Below, in pieces: positions 1 through 10,708 of a stretch of 64,000 bases of DNA. The DNA is from Eucommia ulmoides (Eukaryota; Streptophyta; Magnoliopsida; Garryales; Eucommiaceae), in the NCBI GenBank assembly GCA_016647705.1, contig CM028330.1, positions 34,795,534 to 34,859,533 of the forward strand, given 5' to 3'. The notes below the pieces were generated by a model. It made no database searches. It was not told where the DNA came from and saw only the letters and a program-made list of their open reading frames with translations. The stretch's first letter is position 1; every line of letters begins with the position of its first letter. A program made the position numbers and the translations under genes.

Positions 1-1490
1 GCACAACGGTCAATTTAATGACCGTTGTAAGAGCTTGATCAACCAATGGTAGGGTGCCGATCGATCGACTGGTTCAGTCAAAGTTAACTGGTCTATTTCT
101 GGTAAATCCAATTCAATTTTATTGATTCCTAAGGAGGTTTTTAAGGGGATTTGAATTATTTTCATTATATATCATGAAATATGTGATTCCTATTTAAATG
201 GTCCATTTAATTAAATATTCTTTTAATTAAAGTGATTAAATACTACCTATTTTTATGGATTTCAATTTAAAAAAGTTTTAAGGACCAAATAAGTTTTCCT
301 AAGAATATTTTTATATGAAAAAAGATCTATTTTGAATATATATGATATATGGGGTCTTGAGATATCATTTTTAGTAATGACATTTGAAAATTAGGCGTTG
401 GAGGTCTAGTTTTAGGTTTATCTATAGAAACCTACGGGATTGAAATTAAACACATTAAGAACATCAGTCTTCTATCATTCTAAGAGGGATTTTATCACTG
501 AGGTTTATAAAGTGAAATTATAATTGAAGTTCTTGATCTAAGGCGCTCATTGTTATGTCACTGGTTTGTGTTCTTTATTGCGAAATCGTTATTACTTTCG
601 GCAAATCCAAATGAGATCTTATCATGCTTTCTTTATTGCTTTCTTAGATTATTACTTGGTTAAGGTGTTTTAGAAAAAATGTTTTTGAACTTAATTCTTA
701 AAAGTCTTTTAAACGATTTTATTAAAAAATCTGATTACGTGCTACTTGTGTGCTACCTGCTTCTTAAAATTAGAATTGTTTGCCTCACATTGTATCTATC
801 ACATAGTATTATTTGGGACATTAATTGAGTATATTTGTATTGAGATGGTAGAAGCTCATTAGGAGAAAAAACTTACTATTTTTTGTATCTGCGAAGTTGA
901 GCGGATTAGACACGTTTTGGTCATTGTTTAATCAGGGTAGCTAGGGTCTTGATCTTTTACCTGTGTAAAAGATTAGGGTTTGATATTGAGCTTGCAAAAA
1001 GATTAGATTAGTTTTTTCCCTTGAAAAGATTAGGTTTTAATTCTTTCTGGAATAGAATTGAGTGTGATTATAAAAGTTCTTCCTAAGCGTGCGAAAAGAA
1101 TAAGTGTAATAGTGGTAGGTTGATTCTTAACCTGTAAGAAGATCAGGTGTGTAAAGGTTGATTCTGAGCTTATAAAAAGAATCGAGATTGTAAGAGTCTG
1201 GTTCCTACTTGTGAAAGGAATTGAGGGTTTAGTAGATTGCGAATCTTAGTGGAACTCAGGGGACAGCGTGTAGGTAAGGCTAATTTGCCAAACCAAGATA
1301 AATATTTGTGTACTACATTGTTTATTATTTTCTGCTTGTTTAGGTGTGTATTTAGATTAAACACATTCCCGTTGCTAATTAAGATAGTAATCAATTTAGG
1401 ATTATTGAGATTTTGTGTTTAAGCATTTAATTGTTAAAAAAAATTAACTACCCAATTCACCTCCCTCTTGGGTAGTTCTTTGGGCCAACA
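1..1490 (+). mobile_element. 3' part of a long copia-type LTR, probably solo
   Basis: The stretch ends at 1481-1490 in TGGGCCAACA after a block reading CCCAATTCACCTCCCTCTTG. This is the characteristic end of long Sirevirus-like copia LTRs in plants. The upstream part has repeated short T/G-rich motifs and no coding potential. No primer-binding site (TGGTATCAGAGC or similar) follows 1490, so this looks like a solo LTR rather than the left end of a full element. Its 5' end lies outside the window. Related ends are seen at 58600-58653 and, inverted, at 59819. Lineage is inferred from terminal sequence only. Confidence 0.5.
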
Positions 1491-3522
1491 CTCACTTGAT
1501 CTATTTTTTCTAATTTGTTCAGTTTTTGTGTGTGTGTGAATTCTCTTTCTATAGTTTAGATTTTAGGTTTCAATGTTGATTATGTTTATGAATTCGATTA
1601 AATTTAAGTTTTTTTCTTCTTCAATTTAGTATAGTTAGTGTTTTTGGTCTATGAAATTGATTGCATTTGCTTACAATATTCTCATTTGATTCATCAATCG
1701 ATTTATGCATAGCTGAGTTTCGATTCCAGAAAAGTTAATTCGTCACTTCCTCTCAATAAATCATTCCTGGCATGATGTCCTATTTCTGCCGCTGCTGTCG
1801 CCATTACGTCTTTATCTCCGTTCATTTTCGATTATATGCAGGTAAGTGATTGATTCGATTTTGCATCTAAACCGAGCGACCAAAATAAGCATTCTTCCTT
1901 CTTACTTCATAACTCCTACTCCCTCTCCATTAGGATTAAGATTTATTTTTTTCAAATTATGTTCTTTGATGATTGTCTAAAATTATAGTTAGGTTAATTA
2001 ATTTCTTATAAGGGTTATTTATCAAATTTACATTCGTTTGTGAAAATTAGTGTTCTTCATAAATAGTCTACTATTGAGTGTTTTACAAAAAAATTTCCTT
2101 TTTTTTTTTTTTTTTTTTTTTGTGTGCAGGCACTTATGTTGAGAACTCAATGACAATTGAAAATGCCAGATAATTTGGACACACCCATTTATTCGAGCTT
2201 GATTTTTTCTGAAGTTCTTAGTTACATTACCATTTTCCTATTGTTTTTAGTCCATCACTAAACCAAAGTTGTGAACAAATGTTTTTTGGGAACTAAGTCC
2301 ATTATGGAAAGTAATTTTAAGGGAACAAATTTTTTACGAATTTTCTGGAAACTAATGAAATATGGGAACAACTCTTTAGAGCTAACCATGATTTTTGGGA
2401 TCAAAGCTTCAATATGTTGTGTGATATATTTTATGCTCTGGTAATGTATGGAACAAAGTTCTAGGAACATAAACACAATTGTTTCCAAGGTGAATTTCTT
2501 GATTGGAAGAATAGATTTTTTTTTTTTTGGTTGGTTCCTTTGTTTTTGAACAAATATGAGTTGATTTGTATTATTTCATAAAGGCAGAACAATTGGTAGG
2601 TCAACAGTGTGGTTTAATGTGCATCAACACGTACGAAGATTATTATTTGACAAACTCTCAAAGTTTGAGCTTTGATATGTAATTTAAAATTTGGAGAGTT
2701 CATTTTAGGATGTCATTGGTATTTGTATCTTGTCGTGGTCTGATAGAATTGGTGATAATACATGGTTTGGATAATCAATTTTCAGTGCCATTTCTTTTCC
2801 ATTTGTTGTAATTTAATATTTCGTGATTTTTAGTGCAATCTCGATTAGATTTAAGTGGCTTTAGTCACAAGTTGATTACAATATCGTTGTTATTTTTATA
2901 TTATTTTTTTGTGCACACCTGCGTCTTAGTGGTTGCTTTTTATCATTAAGTTTATATTGTATAGTTTTGTGTTAGTTACTGTTGTGTTCATTTGAGACCA
3001 TGAGATTTGGGAGTGCTGGAAAAACGAAGTGAAATTTGTTAATGACCAGTTAAAATTAATCTGTCATTATTAGTTGTTTTTTTTTTTTTTGTATTTAATA
3101 AATAATATTATTTTTATATTAAATTAACGATATATTTAATAATAAAAAGATATTTTAACGGTCCAAATTTAAGTTTAAGGAGATGAATGGTTGAGATTGA
3201 ATTTGTGCAACCTCTCAACCCACCAACTTCAATTTTTTTTACACCACTCAAGGCACTTAATGATTTAGATGAAGAGATGAAATATTTAGAAAAAAAAATT
3301 CACCTTAAAACTTTCACACTTCCACTTCCAAAACGATTGAATTTAATCATATTATGTGCTCTTCCAGTTTCATATATGTACTTTATTAACTATTTTTTTA
3401 TACTTATAAATTTATACCTAGTATAAAATAAATAATAATATATTTGTGGTACTAGTGAGACACTCATAATTCTGGGTCTTTGCTTGTATTTGAAAACAAA
3501 TCAGTCAGGCTGTGTTTGTTTT
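1491..3522. other. Non-coding AT-rich spacer, nothing recognised
   Basis: Two kilobases of AT-rich sequence with long T tracts (about 2099-2121, 2517-2528, 3077-3089). A short segment at 1772-1840 could translate for some 23 codons before a GTAAGT-like site, but I recognise no protein and see no companion exon. The open frames at 2258-2488 and 3187-3426 are short and compositionally biased and are not supported as genes. Confidence 0.5.
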
Positions 3523-4162
3523 GGTGGCGTTTGATAACCGTTTCTGTTTCCATTCCAGCAGTGGGATGGGAATGAGATGAAAATTTTGTTTTCTTCTTGG
3601 GAGTAGAATTGCGTTTAGTAACGATAATTTTATTTTATTTTTTTATTTTTATTTTTATTTTTATTTTTTTTGGGAAGGGAATTGTGTTTGGTAACGATTT
3701 TATCCTAAAATCTTTTTTTTTTTTTTTTTTGGCCTGACGGCAGTGGCACCGTCGCCGGCCAGCCGGCGGTGGCTCCGGCGCCAGTGACAACCGGAAGGCA
3801 ATGGCTCCCGCCAGACAGTAGTGGCGGGCCGGAAGTGGCCGGAAAAATTTTGGCCGGACGGTGACTGGCAACGGTCGCCGGAGATGGCCGCCGCTGCCGC
3901 CAGCGGACGTTGGCCGGCGGCGACAAACGGTGATCGGCCTGCGGATGAACAGTGACCATGTGTTTTGGGAATGGAATGGGAATAATGAGAAACAACTTTT
4001 TTTTGTTTCTCATTTCTTAAGAAAAAAGTGGGCACAATTCTCAAATGAGAATGAAATGAAAACGGAAACAAAAATTACCAAACGCTATTCTCAAACAGAA
4101 TTCCCAAAAATCTGGGAATGGGATGGGAATTTATGGAATGGAAACGGTTACCAAACGGGGCC
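3523..4162. mobile_element. MITE-like element, PIF/Harbinger-like ends (family A)
   Basis: The left end reads GGTGGCGTTTGATAACCG. The reverse complement of the right end reads GGCCCCGTTTGGTAACCG, both continuing into CATTCCA-type sequence. Flanks are TTT and TTA, an imperfect version of the 3-bp duplication typical of PIF/Harbinger elements. Just inside the left end the motif GTTTGGTAACGA recurs (about 3613, 3688), like subterminal transposase sites. The core (3730-3945) is a GC-rich GCCGG low-complexity block. No transposase is present, so it is non-autonomous. The left ~60 bp closely match the inverted right end of the element at 35264-36340. Confidence 0.6.
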
Positions 4163-4654
4163 TTAGAGTTTCTGTTCCCTAATTTTTGTTTCGGCTCTTA
4201 AAAATTTGGGAATAATGTATAGAAATGTGTTTGCTATATATATTTTTGTTTCTAAATATTCTCAAAATTTTGGAGGTACTTCTGGAATTCCTTAAAATAT
4301 GAGAAATAAAAACATATTATTTTTGTTCCACTCCTACAAAATTATTCCCAAATTATTTCTTAATGGTAAATGTTGAGAACCATCACCACACTGCCCACCA
4401 CCACCCTGCCGACAACCACCCCACCGGCCACCACCACCACCACCACTACCACGCCAGCTGCCACCACCCATGTCGACCACCACCACATTAGCTACCACCG
4501 TCCACGCTCGCTACCACTATATAGATCATAAATTTAAATAAATAAATAAATAAATAAAATTAAATGTTAATTAAAAAATATGTATATTTATTATTATACT
4601 TAAAAAAAAAAACAAATGTCATAAAGTTTTTCTATACTTCAGAAAAAAAAATAA
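4163..4654. other. Spacer with CCACCA-rich tract
   Basis: Non-coding spacer. A CCACCA/CACCAC low-complexity block occupies about 4381-4515, followed by an (AAAT)n microsatellite near 4535-4562. No gene is seen. Confidence 0.5.
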
Positions 4655-4785
4655 GGCCCCGTTTGGTTAGTGTTCCCATCCCATTCCATCCTAGATTTTT
4701 GGGATTGATTTTTGGGAACGCGTTTGCTAAACTCATTTTTGTTTCCATCCAATCCTAAAATTTTGGAATTGATTCACGAAATCCT

Positions 4786-5265
4786 TCAATTACGTTTGGG
4801 TAAGGGATTTGACAAATTCAAGAAATTTATAAATGATGGGATTTTAAAATCCTAGATTTTGAAATCCCATAGTTTACAAATTTCTTATTTGGATAACTAT
4901 TTTAGGCAAAGAAATTGTTCGTGTAATTTTATAATTTTTTTGTTTGGATAACTACCGTTACCACTATGGGGGTCGGCGTTGACGGCGGTGATCGGCAATA
5001 GCGGTGTTCAGTGGCGGCGGTGGTCGGTGGTGGTCAGCTACGGCGGCTGGCGGTGGTAGAATATGAAATCCCTTTTTGGATGGATTTGTAAATGACACAT
5101 AAAACAAAAGGATTTAAAACTCCTCAATTTTTCTATTTTTTAGATCCAAGGAATTTTACAAATTCCTCCTAATAAATATCCACACATAAGATTTGTCAAA
5201 AATGAATTTGAAATTCTTTGAACAAATCAAATCTCTCTCCAAAATCCCTTACACAAACGCAACCT
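4786..5265. repeat. Nested MITE-like repeat, copy 1
   Basis: The left arm has TTACGTTTGGGTAAGGGATT. The inverted right arm has TTGCGTTTGTGTAAGGGATT. The arms continue into matching ATTTGACAAAT-type sequence with internal inverted pairs (GGGATTTTAAAATCC-like near 4839-4872). The core at 4960-5060 is a GGCGGTGGT low-complexity block. It is one of two adjacent diverged copies of the same short repeat. No coding capacity. Confidence 0.5.
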
Positions 5266-6115
5266 TATGTTACGTTTAGATAAGAGATTTGATAAATTTA
5301 AGAGATTTGTTAAATGATAGGATTTCAAAATCTTCCACGATTTTGAAATCCCATCATTTAACAAATCCTTTGTTTGGATATATAAAATATTTGTAAACAG
5401 AATTTACAAGTCTATTGATTTTTAAGCTTATATAAATATTTAACAACATACTAATATAAAACCATGGTCAAAATCAGATTCAGACAATAATGATAATAGA
5501 TCTTTGATAGAGAGAAAGATAAGGGTTTAGAGAAAATTATAGAGGTGGAAAGATCTGTGTTCTCGAAAATGGGTCTCCAGGAGAAGATAGTGACGGAAGA
5601 CTAGTAGTTGGTGGCGATAACGGAGCCGTCAATGTATCTCGCCAGTAGAAAGTGGGTGAAGAGAGAGAAAGCTGAGAGAACAATTCCGAGCAGCCCTACC
5701 CATTTCAGCCTCGACTTGAACAATACTACCTTCCCTTCTCCTCCTTTCATGGAAACCCACTTCATCCACACAGATCAACCCACACCCACTACTCTCTCTC
5801 ATTTCTCTCTATTTCTATCTGTAAATAACTGGGTTTGAGTTTAATTTTTCAGTTTGGGTAACTGGGTAAGTAAAAACGAAGAAGAATTCGTGCTCAGGTC
5901 AATCGCGATTTGTGAAATTCTCTTTTGGATGGATTTGAGAATTAACACCTATTTCAAAGTCATTTCTAAATCCCTCATTTCATCTATTTTTTGACATACA
6001 AGGATTTGACAATTTTTTTTTTTTTTTTTTTTTTATAAATACCTAAATAAGGTATTTATTAAAAAAAATAAAAATTGAAATCTCTAAATTCCTTACCCAA
6101 ACACAATAACAAAAA
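5266..6115. repeat. Nested MITE-like repeat, copy 2, with host-gene fragment
   Basis: The arms resemble copy 1: left ACGTTTAGATAAGAGATTTG, inverted right TGTTTGGGTAAGGAATTT. Between them, on the minus strand, lies a host-gene N-terminal fragment (5525-5750). It abuts copy 1 directly, so the two may be one composite insertion. Exact ends are approximate. Confidence 0.45.
5525..5750 (-). pseudogene. N-terminal fragment of a type II membrane protein, possibly O-fucosyltransferase-like
   Basis: Reading the minus strand from an ATG at 5750 gives a short basic leader (MKGGEGKVV...KSRLK), then a hydrophobic segment WVGLLGIVLSAFSLFTHFLL, then ARY, a stop (TAG, around residue 50), and in the same frame SSVTIFSWRPIFEN. 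Such a start suits a type II Golgi membrane anchor. The string TIFSWRPIFE reminds me of plant GDP-fucose protein O-fucosyltransferase-family proteins, but that assignment is from memory and tentative. Only the first exon's worth is present, interrupted by one stop, inside a MITE-like repeat. It is a captured, non-functional fragment. Confidence 0.5.
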
Positions 6116-7285
6116 TGAGAACCAAACAAAAGTGTTTTTTTTCCCCCAAAAATCCATCCCAAACAGAAGCACACGCCTGGGAATTTTTGAAATTGTCTCA
6201 TTTCTTTTTCGTTTCCCTCATCATTTTTATTTTCCTTTTCCCTATCATCTCGAAGCCCTCTTCGTCTTCTCTCTTCGCTCCATTGCCGCTTGTTGTTGCT
6301 CGCCATCGCCACCGCCACCGCCACCTCCACCGCCACCAGCATCGCCATCTCCATCGCTCCTTCTTCGTTCATCTGCATCGCCATTGCCATCGCCATCGCG
6401 TTCATCAGCATCTGTAAGCCCTCTCTCTCGTTGCTGAATCAATTTCGTCGACGAAATCGATTTAGGGTTTATGTCTCCATTTTCGCCTATAACCCTAAAT
6501 CATTGCGTCCTTCGTTAAGCTCGGTGCTCTTCATTTGGACCATCGACGACGGTCTGACCTGCTTCCACGCCTCAATTAGGACTCCGAAGAATGCCATCAG
6601 GAATCTCCCTGCGGCTGCTTTCGGTTGTTGATGATAGTCCCAGGATGTATAGCCGGGTTTGAATTGGATTGTTCATTGTGTTAATTTCTGTCCTAATTGC
6701 CAGAATTGAATTGGGGATTCTCTGTAGAATTTCCATAATTACAGCCTTAAAATTGGGGATTGTTTCCTGATTGTTTAGAATTTCCATAAGGCTTTAGAAA
6801 TTTCTTGCATTTCTTGCCTGATTTTTGTTCAACCGAGTTTACTGTTGTGTTTTCAGACCCAAATCTCTTCTAAGGCGATGCATTTCCTCTGTTACTGCCC
6901 CTATTTCTCCATCTTCACCTGCTGAAACTCTTAGTTCGAGTTCTAAGAAGCTTTAATGTTTATTTTCACAAGTAAATTTCCCCAGTCATTTGTTTTATTT
7001 CCATTCTTTGCTATAAATGGGGTTCATGATCACCCTCTTGAATCATGAACTGCTCTAGTGTTTCAATTGGAAAAGGACTTCTCTAAACAACGACCTAAGG
7101 TATGTCATCAAAGTCTTTTTTGTATGGCAATTTTGATGCATAATTGTGATATGCTTTATACAATATGTTGGTTGGGCTAAAACTGTTTTTAGAAGTATGA
7201 CTTGTGATTTTGGTTACTTTTTTCATTTTTTTCCTCTCTCGATGTTTTCAATTTTTTCCTTATTAAAATGATAAATTTTGGACAG
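6116..7285 (+). other. Captured-looking genic sequence of unknown origin
   Basis: This part of the 3.3-kb element has the texture of a plant 5' UTR and first exon. A CGCCAC/CATCGC-rich block (6300-6410) precedes a TTAGGGTTT segment (6460-6470). An acceptor-like TTTTCAG at 6851-6857 is followed by a serine-rich open stretch (about 6858-6950) that could be part of a transit peptide. A donor-like GTATGT follows at 7099. None of it matches a protein I can name. It may be the upstream part of the thymidine kinase gene whose fragment begins at 7286, but this is unproven. Confidence 0.35.
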
Positions 7286-7406
7286 CTTGATGTGATTGGC
7301 ATTGTCGAAGCCCAATTGTTCGATGACCTCTATGATATGAGGCCGTTGACAATGACGAGAAAACTGTGTTAGTTGTTGGCCTAGATGGAGATTACTTGTC
7401 GTTCTA
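7286..7406 (+). pseudogene. Thymidine kinase (TK1-type) gene fragment
   Basis: Directly after an acceptor-like GGACAG, the frame reads LDVIGIVEAQLFDDLYD. Functional plant TK1 enzymes read DVIGIDEAQFFDDLYDF at this Walker-B-like segment. A frameshift at about 7336-7341 then moves the reading to EAVDNDEKTVLVVGLDGDY, matching the following TK1 segment, before a stop. The acidic residue of IDEAQ is replaced by V, and the P-loop exon and zinc-binding C-terminus are absent. TK1 phosphorylates thymidine in the salvage pathway; this fragment cannot. It lies inside the element at 4655-7969 and begins at what looks like a genuine exon boundary. Confidence 0.75.
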
Positions 7407-7700
7407 ATTTAAGATTTCATTAGTTTTCGTTAAACTTTTTTGTTTACAAGCACACAAAGCTCCCGCTAAAGACCTGTTTGTGGAGGTTGCTATTGCGGCT
7501 AAGATGTTTTTGTTGTTATATATAGATTTTTCTTGCTATTGGTGCTTTTCAGGGTTTATAGATGGTGAAAAGGGTAATATTTGCAAAATAGTTGTAAAAT
7601 ATGTACGATGTTTGTATTTAATATGTCAATATTTTTAGATATCTATTTTTAATTAATGTTTTTTTTTGAATTTGGTGTAATTTGATATTTATTATCATAC

Positions 7701-7703
<3 letters not shown>

Positions 7704-7767
<64 letters not shown>
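7704..7767. repeat. (AT)n microsatellite
   Basis: About 32 uninterrupted AT units within the right part of the 3.3-kb element. Likely length-polymorphic. Confidence 0.95.
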
Positions 7768-7770
<3 letters not shown>

Positions 7771-8039
7771 AATAATTGTTGAGGAAACAGTTCCAAAATA
7801 ATTCGTTACCAAACGCAATTCTGTTCCTAGAAAGAAACATAATTATGTCGTTACTAAATGCGGTTTTGTTCCCCCCCAAAAAATAAAATTCTCATATCTT
7901 TTTAGCCTATTCCATCTTATCCCATCCCAAGTGGGATGGGAAAAGTGGGAACACTAACCAAATGCCACCTAAAATTCCGGGTAAAAACATAAAAGTAGGA
8001 CTAATTAAACGTCAGCCTACAAGGTGGGAACTGGGGACG

Positions 8040-8174
8040 GAGGCTAAGCGCAACGCATAGTTCTTTGCATGTTTCTGCTGTGAATGTGAGTTATCTCCCC
8101 ATCTCATGGCGGGTCCGCCCGTTGCTGTAGCAGGAATCTTCAGGATTTCATTCTTCTACTTCAAAATTTGGACA
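8040..8174 (+). other. Candidate non-coding first exon upstream of the ALKBH8 gene
   Basis: A stretch of more balanced composition ends in a good donor (ACA|GTAAGT at 8175). It contains an ATG at 8106 opening 23 codons (MAGPPVAVAGIF...). If spliced to the acceptor-like CTATAG at 11530, the next codon would be TAA, making a short upstream frame that ends just before the ALKBH8 start. This is only a possibility: nothing ties the two segments together except distance, strand and splice-site quality. Confidence 0.2.
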
Positions 8175-9484
8175 GTAAGTGCCGATATGCTTCCCACGTT
8201 CTCACATCTCTAAAATTCTGTAATATGATCACGTAATTTTTAAGCACAAAAATGCTAAACACTAATCAATGAAGCCTAACAATTCCAGTTCACTTTCACA
8301 AAAGATTTGAGAGTTTCGTTTTTCTACTGTTCACTTTAACGATCTGATGTAGTCCAAAGTTCCCACTCCTTGAACGTGCAACTTGCAACAGCGAAAATAC
8401 TAAGAGTAGCACCGATGTGGTGTCAACCAAAGAACTTCCAGCGTGAGAATTAGTTAATATGTTCTGGAAGATAAAAATTGAAGATAACCAAAATTGAACC
8501 TATGCCCGCCTACTTGTACTTGATTTCGTAGCTGATCGTAGTAATGGGTGTTTACATGCTTTTACACTTCTTCTCCACTAGCACACATCCTAGTTGGTGG
8601 CCATGGTTCCTAGGTGTGCCCATAAGGATGGTCACGTATGAGTTTGTGGGTGGTTTTTTGATTGGTAATTTATCGGGTTGGATGGACCGTATGGCCCATT
8701 CTGCATATCATGAGTGGGCCTTCAATGGCCTGTTATGGAAAATGTCCGTTGGGCTTGGCTTTCCTTTGTTCTCATGGGCTATTTCCTTTAGCCTGCGTGT
8801 TAGGCTGATGCAATATGAGAGGAAAATATTAAATCGGAAATTGCATCTCCATCATGATCCATCCGTCTCTTTGCTTCTCACATCTCAGCCCGTAGGCATT
8901 TAAAATTTATTGATATTTGTTAATACCAAAAAGTTTTACCAAATCAAAGAGATCCACCTAAAGAGTTGGGGACTTGCACACAAAGCAATTGTCAAAAATG
9001 AGTCGATCTAAGCTCCTCCCATATAAGAGCAAGCCCATTTTGAAAAAATTGGTTGAGCAACTTTAAGAATACATGGAGAGCTTTATTGGTGGTGTGGAGT
9101 GGAGGTGTTAATCTAGGACTAAGATGACTTGGTCGTTGTTGGGTTTCAAAGATTTGTTGATGCTTTTGCTCTTCCTCGTTCCTACAACATATCTTCCTTT
9201 GTTTTAGTAGGTTTCATGCTGCCTTCGATTCACTCTCCCTCTGTTCAATTGTTTGATGTTGTTATTGGTAGGATGGATCATTGCCCCTTGAGTCCTGTAA
9301 GTGTGTAATGGGCTCACGATGCCTTGCTGGTGGATGGATAGTTTTGTCTTCAACGTGTCTTCCACCTTCGAAAGTCGTTGGTTGGTAGGTTCGGTTAATC
9401 GTGGAGTAACCCTACTGTTAGTGGTGGTGGTTTCTTAGTGGGCTAATGTTCATTGAGGCGTTTGGACAGGGTTTGAGGTTAAAT
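8175..9484. other. Spacer, no gene recognised
   Basis: Mostly non-coding. An open frame at 8544-8903 (119 codons) has no match I recognise, no flanking splice structure and ordinary composition. It is not called as a gene. Confidence 0.45.
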
Positions 9485-9828
9485 TGTTAGGGTTGGAGCT
9501 TGAAAAGGCCAAGATGATCAATCGACCTCAAGGGGCGGTCGATTGGAAGCAAACCTGGAGACGGAACAGGACATCAACGGAGGTGTTCGACCAACATTAG
9601 CTCTGTGGTTTGCGGTTTGGCACCGATAAGCAGAACCTATCGGTTGTGGTGTCAAACTGATCCATTGGGTGTGACAACGTGACATACATCTTCGGCAGGA
9701 AGGGACACAATCGATCGGCCCCTATAGGCAGTCGATCAGCCGACGTTGTGGACTTGTTGCTTTTGTTTCCTATATTATCTCTAATTCCTATTTTTAGGAT
9801 TGATATTGTGTGAGTAATCTAAAAGGAC

Positions 9829-9979
9829 CACCAGTGCATGAAGGCTCCCACTATTGTGGGGTTTGGGGAGGGTTAGATGTACGCAGCTTTACCTCCTTAT
9901 TTACAGAGAGGCTGTTTCCAAGATTTGAACCTGGGACCTCTAGGTTACAATGAAGTGACCTTACCATTGTACTCGAGGC
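9829..9979 (-). mobile_element. tRNA-derived SINE (Au-like)
   Basis: On the minus strand the sequence contains a pol III B-box-like GGTTCAAATCTT. It continues with AACAGCCTCTCTG, then GCTGCGTACATCTAACCCTC and CCCCAAACCCCAC, ending in GTGCACTGG-type sequence reading as CATGCACTGGTGG. These blocks are diagnostic of the plant Au-like SINE group. It has no coding capacity and depends on LINE machinery. Its host is the copia LTR at 9485-10703. Confidence 0.8.
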
Positions 9980-10086
9980 TTTATTCCTGGGGTTTTTGGA
10001 GAGGCTGTACTTTGTAGCTGTGATTATCATTGTAAATCTCTCTCTTAATAAAGTGATTTCTCTTTGTTGGCGTGCATTGCACTTAC

Positions 10087-10390
10087 TAGGGATGTCAACG
10101 GTCCGGGTTCGGCTCGGTTTCATACAAAATTAAAACCGAAATCATTTAACATATATAAAACCAAAACCGCTGGTTTTTTTTAAACGGTTTTAAAATCAGA
10201 CCATTTAATTTTAACCAAAGCCAAAATTAAATCCAAAACCAAAATCGCGAAACCGCAAAACTATTTAAGATTTTTAAATGTATAACATGAATTCCAAAGC
10301 ATATATGAAGAGAAGAGCTGAAGAGTGAAAAAGAAATCTGAGAACGGATGGAGCGAATGGAAAAAATCTAGCAGCCGCTCGGCTATAAGC

Positions 10391-10421
<31 letters not shown>

Positions 10422-10587
10422 CGGTTAGACGGTTACACGGTTTGGCTCATGGTTTCGGTCACGTGGTTCGGTTACGTGGTTACTATCCCAAAACCAAAAC
10501 CATTTAGTCAGTTTCAACTTGAACCATTCGGTTTGGTTTCTCTCGGTTACCCGTCGGTTCAGTCTTTTTTTTTTTTTGCCTTCCCTA
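10087..10587. mobile_element. hAT-like MITE
   Basis: The left end is TAGGGATGTCAACGG and the inverted right end is TAGGGAAGGCAAAAA. The flanks GCACTTAC and GAACTTCC match at six of eight positions, fitting a decayed 8-bp hAT target duplication. The interior is made of CGGTTT/AACCG-rich repeats with extended self-complementarity, plus an (AT)n run near 10390-10413. No transposase. Confidence 0.6.
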
Positions 10588-10708
10588 GAACTTCCGTTGA
10601 ATCACGTTAAATCAATGTGTTGATTTTTTGCATTGGTGTATCTCTCTTGAATGTTTATTTCTCTTTGTTTCTCAGATTATTGTGTGTATGGGAATGATCC
10701 CCAAAAAT

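Larger units (their letters stand above)
4655..7969. mobile_element. 3.3-kb PIF/Harbinger-like element carrying gene fragments (Pack-type)
   Basis: The left end is GGCCCCGTTTGGTTAGTG and the inverted right end is GGTGGCATTTGGTTAGTG, both followed by TTCCCA. The element is flanked by TAA at 4652-4654 and 7970-7972, the classic PIF/Harbinger duplication. Near the right end, copies of CGTTACCAAACGCAATTC-type sequence (about 7802-7860) match the subterminal repeats of the elements at 3523 and 35264. The interior contains two smaller related MITE-like repeats, a CGCCAC low-complexity block, a broken thymidine kinase exon and an (AT)n tract. No transposase is present. Capture by the element, rather than insertion into pre-existing pseudogenes, is an inference. 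Confidence 0.6.
9485..10703 (+). mobile_element. Copia 5' LTR with nested SINE and hAT-like MITE
   Basis: The proposed LTR begins TGTTAGGGTTGGAG at 9485 and ends near CCCCA at 10703. It is followed after a few bases by a tRNA-Met-type primer site, TGGTATCCGAG (10709-10719). A polyadenylation-like AATAAA lies at about 10046. Two younger insertions sit inside (SINE at 9829-9979, hAT-like MITE at 10087-10587). Without them the LTR would be about 570 bp. A broken gag follows. Confidence 0.55.

Noticed and set aside
3635..4071. Arg/Pro-rich frames in the GC-rich MITE core
   Set aside because: GCCGG low-complexity sequence without stops by composition; different frames equally open.
6043..6442. 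Overlapping frames on both strands (poly-Pro, Met-Ala, His-Arg)
   Set aside because: Produced by a CGCCAC/CATCGC hexanucleotide-like repeat; no domain.
8544..8903. 119-codon frame with tryptophan-rich hydrophobic sequence
   Set aside because: No recognised family, no splice partners, and no coding signal beyond length. Kept only as a note.
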